This document shows positions 25,140 to 37,963 of a DNA stretch of 64,000 nt, in pieces. The stretch covers positions 368,401 to 432,400 of the forward strand of contig CALYLX010000057.1 of assembly GCA_944990035.1 (NCBI GenBank), read 5' to 3'. The translations under genes were made by a program, and so were the position numbers. Under the pieces are notes generated by a model that saw only the letters and a list, made by a program, of their open reading frames with translations, ran no database searches and was not told the origin of the DNA. Within the stretch, counting starts at the first letter, position 1; every line of letters begins with the position of its first letter. This DNA is from Clitopilus passeckerianus. Taxonomy: Eukaryota; Basidiomycota; Agaricomycetes; Agaricales; Entolomataceae.

Positions 25140-25790
25140 TGAACGACGCCGGATGATCCGGACCTGACCGGCCTGACCACCGTCATTAGTCAGACGGCTC
25201 ATGTTGCTTTCACCCACTCACTGGTAACTCACCATTCATGCCAACCTTGATTCGACAGCTATCGATGAGCCACTCGTTGTCGGGCCGAATCAAGTAGATA
25301 CGCCGACAGTTTGCTCCTGTCAGAGGTTGACCTGTCCCTGGTTCTTGGCGGCGACGATAGTGGTCATTTGCTGCCAGTCTAAATGACCGATTTGCATGAA
25401 GATCGACAGAGCTGTGGAGCCTATTTGTCCAGAGATTATCTGTAGTTTGTCAACTCCTACGCCTAGGGTTCGATCAAGGCAAAAGCATGGTTCTCAAAGT
25501 TGACGTGTTTCGAGAAGAACGTTCCTTTCCACCCATCTCTTCTAATGATGGTGAATTTGCTTTGTTTCTTCTCAAACACGCCTTTCTTCTGAGCTTCTTT
25601 CATAGCAGATGTTATCATGATATCTTGTCGACTTCTTGACCCCATGACCTCTGACACACGAGGCTATCAAAAACACAACGGACAGCCGACATAACCTCTG
25701 ACCGCGGGGTTCTCGCAGAATGTCACTACGGGTGTCACCAGCGAGAATGACAAAAAGATCTATCATCTCTCATACTGTCATGAGAACTCG
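25140..25790 (-). other. coding-like fragments, unidentified
   Basis: On the minus strand, 25769-25463 contains overlapping open frames including KKQSKFTIIRRDGWKG. Further left, about 25430-25230 reads IYLIRPDNEWLIDSCRIKVG before a good donor (GTGAGTTAC) and an acceptor near 25170. These pieces read like protein but lie in different frames and have no clear start. They may be exons of one small gene or a relic. I do not recognise the family. Confidence 0.25.
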
Positions 25791-25882
25791 AAATATACCT
25801 ACTTCTGGAGTTGTAAGCGGACGAACTTGGTACTTAAGAATAATCTCTCTGTTGCTCACAATCTCCAACTCATAAACCCTCT

Positions 25883-27300
25883 ATGATGAAGCCGTTCTCG
25901 CTGGCCCTCACGTTCCTCGCAATTAGTACGCAGGTATCATCCTATCTGATATCGGAAACCATCATCGGCAACTCGTTCTACACCGCCTTTGATTTTGAAT
26001 CTGGTCCTGACCCAAGCCACGGTCGAACGTACGTCCAGAGTGTTTTTCCCTCTAACCACTAACTTAAGCCGCTGCTAGTAACTATACAGATGCCGCCACT
26101 GCGAAAGCTCTCAATCTGACCTACGCTACCTCAAACTCATTCATCCTTCGTGGTGATTATAAAACGACCTTGTCTGCTACTGGTCCAGGAAGAAACTCCG
26201 TCAGAATCAGGTCGAAGAAGGTTTATACTACACATGCGGTCGTCTTTGACTTGAGGCATATGCCTGAAGGCTGCGGGTGCGTATTCCCTAGTGCCAGCTA
26301 CTGATGTTGGGTTTCTCACGACATGGTGTATAGGACTTGGCCTGCGATTTGGGAAACGAACGAAAGTACCTGGCCTTCTGGGGTCAGTAACTATTCAATT
26401 ACGATTCGGGGAACTGCGTTCAATGCTCGCTGTACAGGGCGAAATAGATCTTCTAGAAGGCGTCAACAACCAATCCCCCAACGCTGTCACTCTCCATACA
26501 AACGCAGGTCAGCTTTCTTCCTCGTAACCTTTTTTCGACCCAGCGGTTGATTTCTCTTCATATCATAACAGGTTGCGTCATGCCCGCGGACCGAAACCAG
26601 ACAGGAACCACTACCTATCTCGACTGCAATACCAACGCAAACGGGGGCGCCGGTTGTGGCGTCAAGATGAACACACCGAACAACTTTGGACCAGCCTTCA
26701 ATGCTAATGGGGGTGGTTGGTGAGTTCCTCGGAATGTATCTTCTGGATAAGACGTTGAACTCGTTCGCTGATCACTAGGTATGCCCTCGAGCGCGCACCG
26801 ACGTCTATCAAAGCCTGGTTTTGGGCTAGGAACTCGACAAACGTTCCCCCGGAGATCAAGAATCCTGGGACCACGGTCAGCCCCAGTGGTTGGGTGAGCT
26901 GAAAAGCAGTGTTGTGAGGTATAAGAACTATGCTCATGGATCTATAGGGAACACCTGCAGCACGTTTCCCGAACTCCACCACCTGTGATCTCGGGGCGCA
27001 CTTCAACAAGCATAACATCATCATCAACCTCACGTTTTGTCCGTATTTTACAACCGACCTTTTGATCGAGTTGCTAACGGAGATCCACGACGTAGGTGGC
27101 GACTGGGCAGGCAATACCTATCAATACTCGGGCTGCCCCTCTACGTGTACCGGTGAGTTTCAACGATGCCACGCTCTTTACTGTGTTATTCTGACTTTGC
27201 CTTTTCTGCTCTTTCTGATGGTCCAGCCTACGTTAATAACAACCCGTCTGCTTTCACGAATGCCTACTTTGACTTCGCAGCAATTCGTATCTACCAGTAA
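25883..27300 (+). CDS. GH16 endo-beta-1,3(4)-glucanase, secreted
   Basis: Hydrolyses beta-1,3-(1,4)-glucans, probably in wall remodelling or nutrition. Nine exons (25883-26028, 26079-26276, 26334-26382, 26438-26507, 26572-26719, 26779-26893, 26948-27038, 27096-27152, 27227-27300) give 315 residues. A signal peptide (MMKPFSLALTFLAISTQVSS) leads. The catalytic signature GEIDLLEG (nucleophile Glu133, Asp135, acid/base Glu138) is assembled across the intron 26383-26437 and preceded by GTWPAIWE, as in laminarinase-type GH16. The C-terminal part shows WGTPAARFP, HIIINLTFCGDWAG-like order (HNIIINLTFCGDWAG) and CPSTC, ending AAIRIYQ, as is usual for fungal members. Several NxT/S sites are present. 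No CBM or GPI anchor is seen. Confidence 0.93.
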
Positions 27301-27577
27301 ATCTACATGATTTGATGGAGCTACGGCGTTATACAAGAAACAGAAGAGCACATTGTAATATAATGCGTAAAAGTAATAACATCTGCCAAGAAACGTCTAT
27401 TCCGAGTTCTACATCGCATTGGAGGCTCCCATTGGTTGGGACACCGTGAATCGTCTCCGCCCCCACTCTTGCTAATGATTACCGAACCCTGGTGTCGAGG
27501 CATTAAATTAAACAGTGACATACTCACAGGAAAATTCCACATACCATGTATCTGGCAGCCCTGTGTACAGATAATGA

Positions 27578-29656
27578 CTAGAGCGGGATTTCGGAGTATG
27601 TGTCCCAGAAACGTGGAGGATCTAGGACGTCTCTACAATCGTCATCCGTTTCATAGCCATTGTCATCTGAGTTCTCGTCATCTTCAAGAAGGCTATTGGA
27701 AACAGTTCTACTATCAACTGTTGGGGGTTCCCGGAATGGTAAGTTGTTCTTAAATCCTAGTAGTAGCAGCCGCGGACCAGCGGGCTCGTGCGCTCTCGAT
27801 GAAGAGGTGGGATAATTAAGAGTAGACCCCACGGCAGTGAATCCGGTGGAAAATAGGACATGGTTCATTCGATGAGCAAGTCCAAGGCATTCAATTTTGT
27901 CCTCGGGAAAGAGGAAGTAGTGCTATATTTCAGTGATGTCCTCGGATGTCTTGAGAAGTGACTGAGTTTTCTCGTCCCTCAGTGCGCACACGAATATCAG
28001 GCAGGGGATGGTAATTGAATCTGCTCGTTGCCGCTTGCCATTCGCATTCGTCGAAGGGGAGGCTTCAGGGGGTGCAGAAGCTTCATAGATGTCACATTCA
28101 ACAATCTTGCTGACGGGGAAAACCTTCTCTAGTTGCGTCTGCGCGTTGAACCTCCTGGAGGAGGTGTCGAAGAATAGGATCTTGTCCGGAGTAATATTAT
28201 AGTACCATGGAAGCGTCAGTCATAGAATGAGCGTGAGGCGGGCTATATCTCGTACTGCTAATGCATCCTCCCTCCCTGGAGTCAGCAGAATTTTCTTTCC
28301 GCCATATAGCGAAAGAGCTTGCATATTGGTACCCCACACCAACCAGGCGAGACGAAGCTTGCTCAGTTATAGTCCACATCCACTCTTTATGACCAGAGGT
28401 CCCTTCCCCGTATCCGAGAACACTATATGTTGCCATTCCGCCTGCGTGATCTTCGAGTTCCGAGCGGCCGCCAAAGATAAAGAGGGAGCTCTGGGCACTG
28501 GAAAAAACCATTGCACCGTCAATGCGACCGGGACCGGCTTGGCCGGTGGCCTTGACATGAAACCATTCGGTATGGGTAAGGTCAATCGCAATGAGAGCAG
28601 GTCGAACAGTCTCTGCATCCTCGTCGTACCCAGAAAAAACTTGTGCGAAAGGGCCGGCAGCAATCCTTGCCTCGGCGGTTACGAGTCCGAGTCTGGCGCC
28701 TCCGGCGTCTCCTTAGCCAGAAGAGACCGATTTCCTCTCATTGTGAACAGATACATATTACAGGTTATAGTACTTGACTGATAGTCGAGTATAGCAGAGC
28801 ACACAATTGAGAATGGATAAGCGGAGAGGTTTGAAGCAGTTAAAGAAGCACGATATGGACAGCGAATGGACCGGGTTTGTTTCTCTAAGAAGAGTCAGAC
28901 TGCCCAGATTGACGACCTCGGAAAGACCCATGATGAAATCATGGTTGGTGTCAAATCGAGCGTCTTAGAAAGGCAATTGTGGAACCCTTCATCTGTTTGG
29001 CAACGCCCCGTATATAAAATAGGATAATAACGTTTATACGCCAATCAGACGCGCAGAAAACTACTTAACAAATATGAATTATGTAATTTACATGGGTCCC
29101 GTTTCGACCTGTATATAGTTCGAATCATCGTTCCAACTCAAGACTCGTAATAAAGAGGAATGGCTGTCCTGATCCAGGGAGTCGGACAAGTGCAAGGGGG
29201 GGATCAAAGAGCCTCGGAAACAGTGTTTTCGCCGAAGAGCTATTACGAGCAGAGAATGGGTCATATGGGTCTCGATATTTCAATTTTCCCTACAGTAACG
29301 GCTCGTTGAGCCAAGCCAGAAGGTAGAATATCTGATAATTGAACGTACGGTGAGATCTGTCCACTTTTTCTTTGACGGATCAAAGCAACGAAAATCGGGG
29401 ACGGTCATGTTTTTGTCCGGCGACGGCCACCAAAAAAGTAGGTTTTATTCTCTTGACGATCTGTAGCTGTGTGAAACCATCTATTGGATGGGGCAAGGGT
29501 TCCGCTAAAGGACCTGACTCGCCAGGTATCTTCGTCGGCGGAATAGTCAGTGATAGAAGAAGCCTGAGGGGTGGAAGCTCGCGGATTGCTGCCAGTGGTG
29601 TTTGGCCTTTTGCGGGGGGGTCGACGCGATGCACTCGTGGAGGCTTGAGACTTCAT
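27578..29656 (-). pseudogene. decayed Kelch-repeat gene
   Basis: Read right to left, Kelch-like pieces appear in order but in changing frames. NRWFHTATD...TYFFGG lies near 29480-29410. It is followed, one frame away after a T6 run, by CFDPSKKKWTDLT (near 29370-29345). Then come SSLFIFGGRSELEDHAGG (about 28490-28440), LYGGKKILLTPGRED (about 28320-28270), PDKILFFDTSSRRF (about 28180-28140) and a tail ending at 27578. An in-frame TAG (27923-27925) splits ITEI from HYFLFPED. An unexplained AT-rich stretch separates the first and second halves. The order matches agaricomycete Kelch proteins, but frame breaks and the stop argue for loss. A multi-intron gene with some errors is the alternative. Confidence 0.5.
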
Positions 29657-29896
29657 TGCAAGAGTCAAGTGGCTGAAGATGGATTTAGCTCATAGACGGA
29701 TAAAAAAACGTGGTTGCCCCTAGATCTCAAGAGGCCAGCTCATTGCTATTTCAGGTTGCGAGTGCTGAGCAAACGAGCATAAATATTGCCGGGCACTACG
29801 TTTTGGACTAATCCCATTACTAATTGCCTGTTTCATTGAACTGTGCTGTTGTAGTACACTTGTGCACTTCTACGTGATGGAATACAAGAGTGGCAT

Positions 29897-31581
29897 TCAG
29901 GATAGAACAAACCCTTCATACCCGTTCTCGGCACTCTGTTGGAGAAGCTGCATATGCCTCGGTAAGCCCGCCATGAAGTTCTGCACTTCCACTCGTTTAC
30001 CCGGCACGTTGCCCCCATTCCACCACGATTTCGTATCCCTCCAGAGTCCTATTGCACTATTGACGATCTTGACATAGCCTTCTTCTGCCTCCGGCGTGGC
30101 CTCAATACGAGTATGTCCGTTTACTTGCATGTGCTTGAGGCATGCGACAATCCAGTCGCCTTGTACCTCCTAAAATGGCTTCAGTTAGAAAGATCAAACT
30201 CCAGAGCGTGAAGAAAGACACTTACAGCACATGTCGGACCATTGCAGAACCCAGTGGGCCCTTGTGGTCCATAGGAGAAAAGCATATTGGGGAAGCCAGC
30301 CGACGCCATGGCCAAGTACGTTGATAGCCCATGTTTCTTCCACTTCTCCGCTAGAGGCTCTGGCCCCGTCCCCTTGATGTCAATGGAAGTGAGGGAACCC
30401 GTAACAGCGTCAAAACCCGTCGCGGTGATGAGGATGTCCAATTCGTGCTCGACACCATCGCTGGCCTTCACGCCCTTCTCCGTCATCTCCAAAATCGGAT
30501 TCTCTTGTATGTCCACCAAGTCGACGTGCGGAAGGTTGTAGACCTCGAAGTAGGTCTGCTCGAGACTCGTCCGTCTAGCGCCAAAAGGGTGTGGTGGTAT
30601 TTCCGGAGCGAGCTTCTTCTGCATCTCAGGGTTACTGATCCTCTCAAGAGCCTTCTCGCGCCAAAAGCGGTATGCGAGTTCGTTGGCTTTAGGATCCACC
30701 AAAATGTTTCCATAATTTGCTGCTGTGAAGCTAAATCCACCACCCGCCCAGAGTTCCTCAAAATCCAGTCTGACCTTCTCCGGCGTTTCGTCCCAAATGC
30801 TTGTCGGCCGTCTGGTGTATGTCATCCCTCCAAATGTCTGTAGCCGACGCCTGAAGATGATTGAATATAGCGATTTCTTCATCTTGTCTTGGCTTGGTTT
30901 GTCGAGCTTGCGTTGCGCCATAGGAAGGGCGAGATTTGGGGTGCGCTGGAAGACCGTCAAGTGACCGGCTTGAGGTCCTAATTCTTGGATGATTTGGACG
31001 CCGCTGGCACCCGTCCCGATGACGCCAACGCGTTTCCCTGCAGCTTGGATGCCTTCCTTCGGCCAGCGAGAGGTGTGCACAATAGTGCCCTTGAACGAGT
31101 CCCGATTTTTGAGGTCGGGATGGAGGGGTTTGAATGCGTAGCCGGTACACATGAGGAGGAATCGTGGGTGGGCGGTCATCCCAGTATCAGTGTGTACGGT
31201 CCAGCGGTCTGTAGCGCTGTCGAATTCGGCAGCAGTGACCTTGGTGTTGAAGACAGCATCACGGCTGAGATCCCACTTCTGGTCGACATATTTGAAATAC
31301 GCCTGGAGATCTATCTGGGAGGCAAAGCGTTCCTTCCAGGTCCAATCCTTGTATAACTCCTCCTGGGAGTACTGGTATACGTAGTAATCGCCGTCGGAGC
31401 GTGCACCAGGGTAACAGTTCCAGTTCCAGACGCCTCCAAAATAGCTGCCGGCTTCCAACAGCTTGACGGAGAAGTTGGCCTCTCTCAAGGCGTGGAGGAG
31501 GTATGTTCCAGCAAATCCAGCGCCGACAACGATGGCATCGAGCTGGGATTCTGGGAGTTTGGGCACTGATGTTGTTGACAT
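29897..31581 (-). CDS. Baeyer-Villiger-type FAD monooxygenase
   Basis: Uses NADPH, FAD and O2 to insert oxygen next to a carbonyl, or to oxygenate a related substrate. Two exons (31581-30226, 30169-29897) give 542 residues. The FAD Rossmann motif is GAGFAG (residues 20-25), followed by GGVWNWNCYPGARSD. The BVMO fingerprint FxGxxxHTxxW is exact (FKGTIVHTSRW, 163-173), and the NADPH Rossmann motif is GTGASG (189-194). The C-terminal ATGFDAVTG and [14 protein letters not shown] are typical. One 56-nt intron removes a phase-0 junction after GPTCA. A decayed tandem copy lies immediately right in the same orientation. The terpene synthase 6 kb left makes a terpenoid substrate possible, but that is inference. 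Confidence 0.93.
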
Positions 31582-32269
31582 TGATAATGCGATAGCGCAA
31601 TGGGCGGAAGTGGTTATCTTATTTCATAAGCTTGAGGGCGGAGTTCCATGTGCTGCGTTTGCGATATCACTGGATGATATTAGGTATATTTCGGGAACAA
31701 TGGTGTGAGAGAAATGGTGGCAAAGGTCTGCCTAATCGAATGAGGGTTCTTGATGAGGCCGATGCACGTTCTGCCAGTGGGCGGTTGATGGTGTATTAGT
31801 TTCATTCCGCTGCATTTGGCTGGAGTTTGCCAAGGGCCTGAGGATGGTTGGTGTTACTTTAGATCAAGATGAGAACTCTGGAAGAGCCGAAGAAAGAGAA
31901 TGGAAGTTACCGAGTAAACGATGTTTGCCTCCAGCGGGATAAACGGAGGGTGCACGCATGGCGAACTTTCCGGATCCAATTACTTCACACGCGACATCAA
32001 GGCCGGAGAGAAATACGGGTTCAGGGAACGAAGGAAAGAGAATGTACAGTATCGGAGATTTCGTTTTGGAGGTGCATTGCAACGTGGAAATTTGAAGTTG
32101 GAAGTTCGGGTGAAGGAGGTGTATTGACGATTATTTGGTGATAACCTCCTCTAGCGAGAGCATTCCTCGTGCTGGCGTTCAATCTTCGACGAAGCCATAC
32201 TTCAATAGACACGACCTTACTCGTTCATATCTGAGACTACATAAGGGCAACAACTAGGAAATCTATGAA
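31582..32269. other. intergenic between the two BVMO copies
   Basis: Promoter region of the intact BVMO on the left and 3' flank of the decayed copy on the right. Open frames around 31869-32212 show no family features. Confidence 0.4.
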
Positions 32270-33953
<1,684 letters not shown>

Positions 33954-34329
33954 CGGATTTTGAGAACAGTGGGAGGAGACTCGGAGCTGCCGGATGGAAA
34001 CAGGTGTTTATCGTATTTCGTGACCTGCAGGGCGGGCGAGGTTGTTCCGTGTGTGGTCTTTGCAACAGCATGCATTGCAAGATATCTTGGAACCGCTATT
34101 GTGTGGTGAGAGCGAGGGTTACGGTGCCCTGGCCTAATAACTGAGGGCCCGTTGATAAGTCAAATGCACGTTCTGAGCACATGCTCGAATTCGACTTCAT
34201 TTCGGGGTTTGGAAGGAGTTTTGCAAGAGCAAAAGATGAGTAACGACACTTCACATATTGATGGAGAGGTGAGAACTCTGAGGGTTACTAGAGATGAGAA
34301 TACGAGAATACCGAGTCAAATGATATCGC
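33954..34329. other. intergenic, upstream of the decayed BVMO copy
   Basis: Former promoter region of the BVMO pseudogene and left border of the next tandem duplication. No gene was recognised. Confidence 0.4.
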
Positions 34330-34505
34330 CCACCTGTGGTCCAATGGAATGAATTGAGGGAAGCAATCGAGATGTTTCCTGGGTCTAGGTACCTCGCAGA
34401 CTCGCCTAGTGCTCTACACCATTCATGGCCTCCAAAGGCGAAAAATCCCCGTTTTCATACAAAGAATCGTGAATTGAGAAGAAAGGAAAGCGCAGGGGTT
34501 GTGGT

Positions 34506-34793
34506 TTGCCAGAGATTCGCGTTTGGGCAGTTGACAAGTGTTTGGCGCAGCCAACGACCCGTGGAGAGGTCGATACCATCTTCAAGGTTTTCCCCGTGTA
34601 CTCAGTCTATTCCCCACAGAATACCTATCTTATTTCCTGCAAACGCATAGCCATCGAGGTACCAAGCTGGTTCCCGAATGAAGACCCTACGTATCCGATC
34701 TTGGCGCTGTTTCCGCAGAATCTTGTGTGCGAGGCCGCAGCGAAATTCTCTTCGCCTACCAGGTACTTCAGCATCCACGAATTCAGCTGCTAA
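34506..34793 (+). CDS. small open frame of unknown function in duplication unit 1
   Basis: A 95-codon frame (starting MPEIRVWAVDKC, ending SIHEFSC) lies upstream of the unknown gene in unit 1. The matching stretch in unit 2 (about 37390-37700) is recognisable at DNA level (the blocks around TATCTTATTTC and TCTTCGCCTACCAGGTA) but its frame is broken. It may be a small gene that survives in one copy, a former exon, or chance. There is no family match. Confidence 0.25.
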   Translation: MPEIRVWAVDKCLAQPTTRGEVDTIFKVFPVYSVYSPQNTYLISCKRIAIEVPSWFPNEDPTYPILALFPQNLVCEAAAKFSSPTRYFSIHEFSC

Positions 34794-35049
34794 GGTTTCT
34801 CTATTTGAGTACCAATGGCACTCTTTCTTGTGGGTTCTATGTATTTGACTGATTCTTGTGACATTTTCTTGTCACTTCAGAGGCTTGGCGCGAATGCCTT
34901 TGAGTCCAGGATGCAATAAATAACCCCTATGTTTTGGATGGTCATTCGAATTGGCCCTACTGGTAGGCTGTTTTGAAACGAGCTCAAGTTTTCCGCCACC
35001 TCTTTGAAATATTCTTTCATTCTTTACCCATTCCACTGCACTATCAACG

Positions 35050-36925
35050 ATGCACCTTCTTGAGGGGGGCGTCTCAGTTTCATCAATCCGATTCTTCGGG
35101 GTTAAAGATCTTGAACTTGAACATCGACCACTCAAGATCCCGCAGAAACCCTTGGTACAGAAGACTTTGACCACGCTCCCTCCAATGCCCCTTGAATGCA
35201 GACAGCCTCAGCAAGCTATCGAAGTATTGTCAGACACGACGACGATCCTCACCGCCGACCTAGCCACTCGATTTACGTACCGTGAAAAGGGGCGCATCAG
35301 CGAGGCATTGGAAAAATGCCATTATAGGGGACGGTACGAGCTTGTAACAGGGTTTGGTGAAGGGTGCAACGACAAAGGTATCCAAAAGCAAAGGATAATC
35401 GTTCTGTTGGACCAGGATCCAAGCTTCCCAGGATGGTTATTTTCCAGAAGACTGAAATGGATAACGGCGCAGGGGTTTGAGTGCACCGTCTTCACTCCAT
35501 CTGGGTACATATACGTACCAAGCCTCTCCTGGGTCCCGTACCCCAAACCACGTCACGATGTGCTCTCGAAGCATTGGTCATGCCCTGTAGCAAAAGGAGA
35601 TAACAGCGCCGGACCTCTACTTGAAGCATCAGAAGGAGGACCATCGTCGCGCCCGTCCAATCCTGTACCAGAAAGTACTGGGGGCGCCGGAACGAGAGCA
35701 GGAACATCCGAGCTCGAGGGTGCTCCTAACCCAGACTCAGATTCGGGATCAAATGCGAGCCAGCGCTCAAGATCTGGGAGCGGCGATCGTGCTACTCGTA
35801 TGCCCCCTGACTCCTCTACCGTTCTAGTCAGTCAACAGACGACTGAAGAAATCTCTCTTGGAAGCCGCCTAGTGTCAGAGGCTACCAGAACTACAGTGCC
35901 CCTGGAGTTGAGGGGCTTCCTCCTGGCACGAATATCGGTGAGACTGACATCACCTCCTCATTATTGTACGAAGCGCTGAAATAACCTTGGTTCTGTAGCT
36001 CGGCCAAAACAAAGAGGGCAGGGACGACCCTAACCCAAGCAGCCGGCGACGACCATATGGGCCATGGTGTTTGGTTGAACTCGAGCAGTTAGAGTTCGAA
36101 AGCAAATTGCTTGGGCCGGGGGCAGCTCAAGCCCCAACCTACGGTCTTACTTCGGCTACGATTACGGCGGGTACGACACCGATAGAGGCAATCCGACTTC
36201 CCGTGTTAACGCCATCTACTGCTTGGATTGGGGATAAGAAATCAAAACAGCGAGCTGACCATACGAGACACAATGATATCAGCCTGGAAGCTGGTGCAAA
36301 ACCCACCGCTAAGGCAGCCACCTCCAATACAGTATTCACCGGTTCAGAAATGGATAAAATGCATTGGGATATTTCTCCGAACGGGTTTGCTCTGGATAGG
36401 GAAAACAACAGGATTCTGTCGCTCCTAACATACAGATTCACTGGTCCTTCTACAGAAGCCGATTCAACTTTCGCCCATGCTCCAGGCTGGAAAGCCGGTT
36501 TCGACTATCGCTCCGCACATGCCGTTGATCAGGAAAAAAGGCTGCACATAAAAGCTGTGGCGCAGTGGTCCTCCCTACCCAGTTCCAAAGACGAAATGGG
36601 TGCATGGATGAGACGGCGCTTCACCCAAGAAGGACCAAAGGGAATCCACGCAGAAATCATTCACCGATTTGGTGTCGACGCGTTGATTGGAATCCCTCCT
36701 ACAGACAGAGACGGAGGAGGTCCCCAGGTGGATTATACGTTTGATGAACAATTCAATGTCGCCAAGCTCAGGCAAGGAGTGACTCAAAACTTTACGCCTC
36801 GCAATCAGAGCCTGGAATCGCGAGAGGATATAAGGGCTTTCTGTTCCATCGAAGGGGTAATTATGAAGAAACGGACAATGGCGAGCCGCCTGAAGGAAAA
36901 GGTCAATGACCTAGTACACAAATAA
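35050..36925 (+). CDS. unknown two-exon gene, copy 1
   Basis: I do not recognise this protein. Two exons (35050-35937, 35999-36925) encode 604 residues. The N-terminal block (residues about 60-190) looks globular, with CHYRGRYELVTGFGEG, RIIVLLDQDPSFPGWLFSRR and VYVPSLSW-like strands (YIYVPSLSWVPYPKPR). A Ser/Gly/Asp-rich linker follows (about 200-275). The C-terminal block has ARHNDISLEAGAKP-like order (HNDISLEAGAKPT), MGAWMRRRFTQEGPKGIHAE and a basic Lys-rich end. No signal peptide or membrane segment is visible. The intron phase is 0 and conserved with copy 2. Both halves are conserved with copy 2, so the protein was probably under selection. Confidence 0.65.
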
Positions 36926-36989
36926 TTCCCATAGGAGGGCTAGATCTCGGCGTTGTATGGTCGAATCCGAATTGTATCCATTGAGCACC

Positions 36990-37225
36990 ACGGCCGGCAG
37001 AGCTATGCTTTCTTGGCGAAGGAGACATGGAAAGGGTGGCCTGCGACCTGTTCCTCCTCACCCGCCTTATCGAGCAGTTTCTTGAACCTGAAGGTCCTTG
37101 GCTGGAACCGGCAGGGCTTTCTCTTGGTCTTCTCATACGCCAGAGCCGCCATAAACGAGATCGTCTTGAGATTCTGGGGATACGACGATCTCGGAACGGA
37201 GTGGTCGCTGTGGAATGAATTGAGG
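36990..37225 (-). repeat. truncated copy of part of the 40950-42345 gene
   Basis: This segment matches about 41280-41480 almost base for base in long runs (for example GCGACCTGTTCCTCCTCACC and TTATCGAGC). On the minus strand it encodes SIRRVRRNRSQATLSMSPSP, against SIRRVRRNRSQTTLSMSPSP in the full gene. Only the middle of that gene is present, without start or end, so it is a gene fragment. It sits at the junction between the two 2.9-kb units in the same orientation as its source. Confidence 0.88.
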
Positions 37226-37963
37226 GAGTATTTAAAGATGTTGCCCGGGTCCATATATCTCGCACACCCGCTTAGAACTCGATGCCATTCCTGGGCCCGA
37301 ATGGCGGATAATCTGCTTTTATATACTATGAACCGTGGGCCGAGTCGAAGGAGAGCTAGAGTTGGCGTGGAGGTTGTCGTTTAGAGGAGAGTTGATCACT
37401 GGTTGGCACGCCGATGAACCGATAACCACTGAGAGGGGCGAGCCCAAAATTTCCCTTTCAAGTTGAGAGTTTCCATCATTGTTCTCGTGAACTCGGTCTA
37501 TTCCCCCATTGAATAGATATCTTATTTCTTATGGATGCATATCCGTCCAGGTACCCAGTCTCTAGATGAAAACCCTACATTTCCAATTCTGCATAACCTC
37601 GGGTAAAGTACTTACAGTCGATACGTGGGCACGCCCAGCTGAGTCTCTTCGCCTACCAGGTATCCCGGTACCATTCTACCACAAATCCAGCTGCCAAGGT
37701 TTCGTTGTTTGAATACCAACGATTTTTCTCTCTCTCATGGGTTCTACGTATTTGACTAATTCTTGTGACACATTGTTGTCGTATCGGAGGCTAGAGTAAA
37801 GATCACGCTGAGCAGATTAGGCGGGGATGTCCAGAATGCAATTAAAAAAAACCCCTATGCTATGGCTGCCAATTCTGGTCGACCGTACTGGTAAGCGGCT
37901 TCGAAATGAGCTCAAGTTGTCCGCCACCTCTTAGAAACGTTCTTTCCTGCCACTACACTTCCA

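Noticed and set aside
27868..28781. Plus-strand open frames over the Kelch relic
   Set aside because: They are antisense shadows; Kelch motifs lie on the minus strand.
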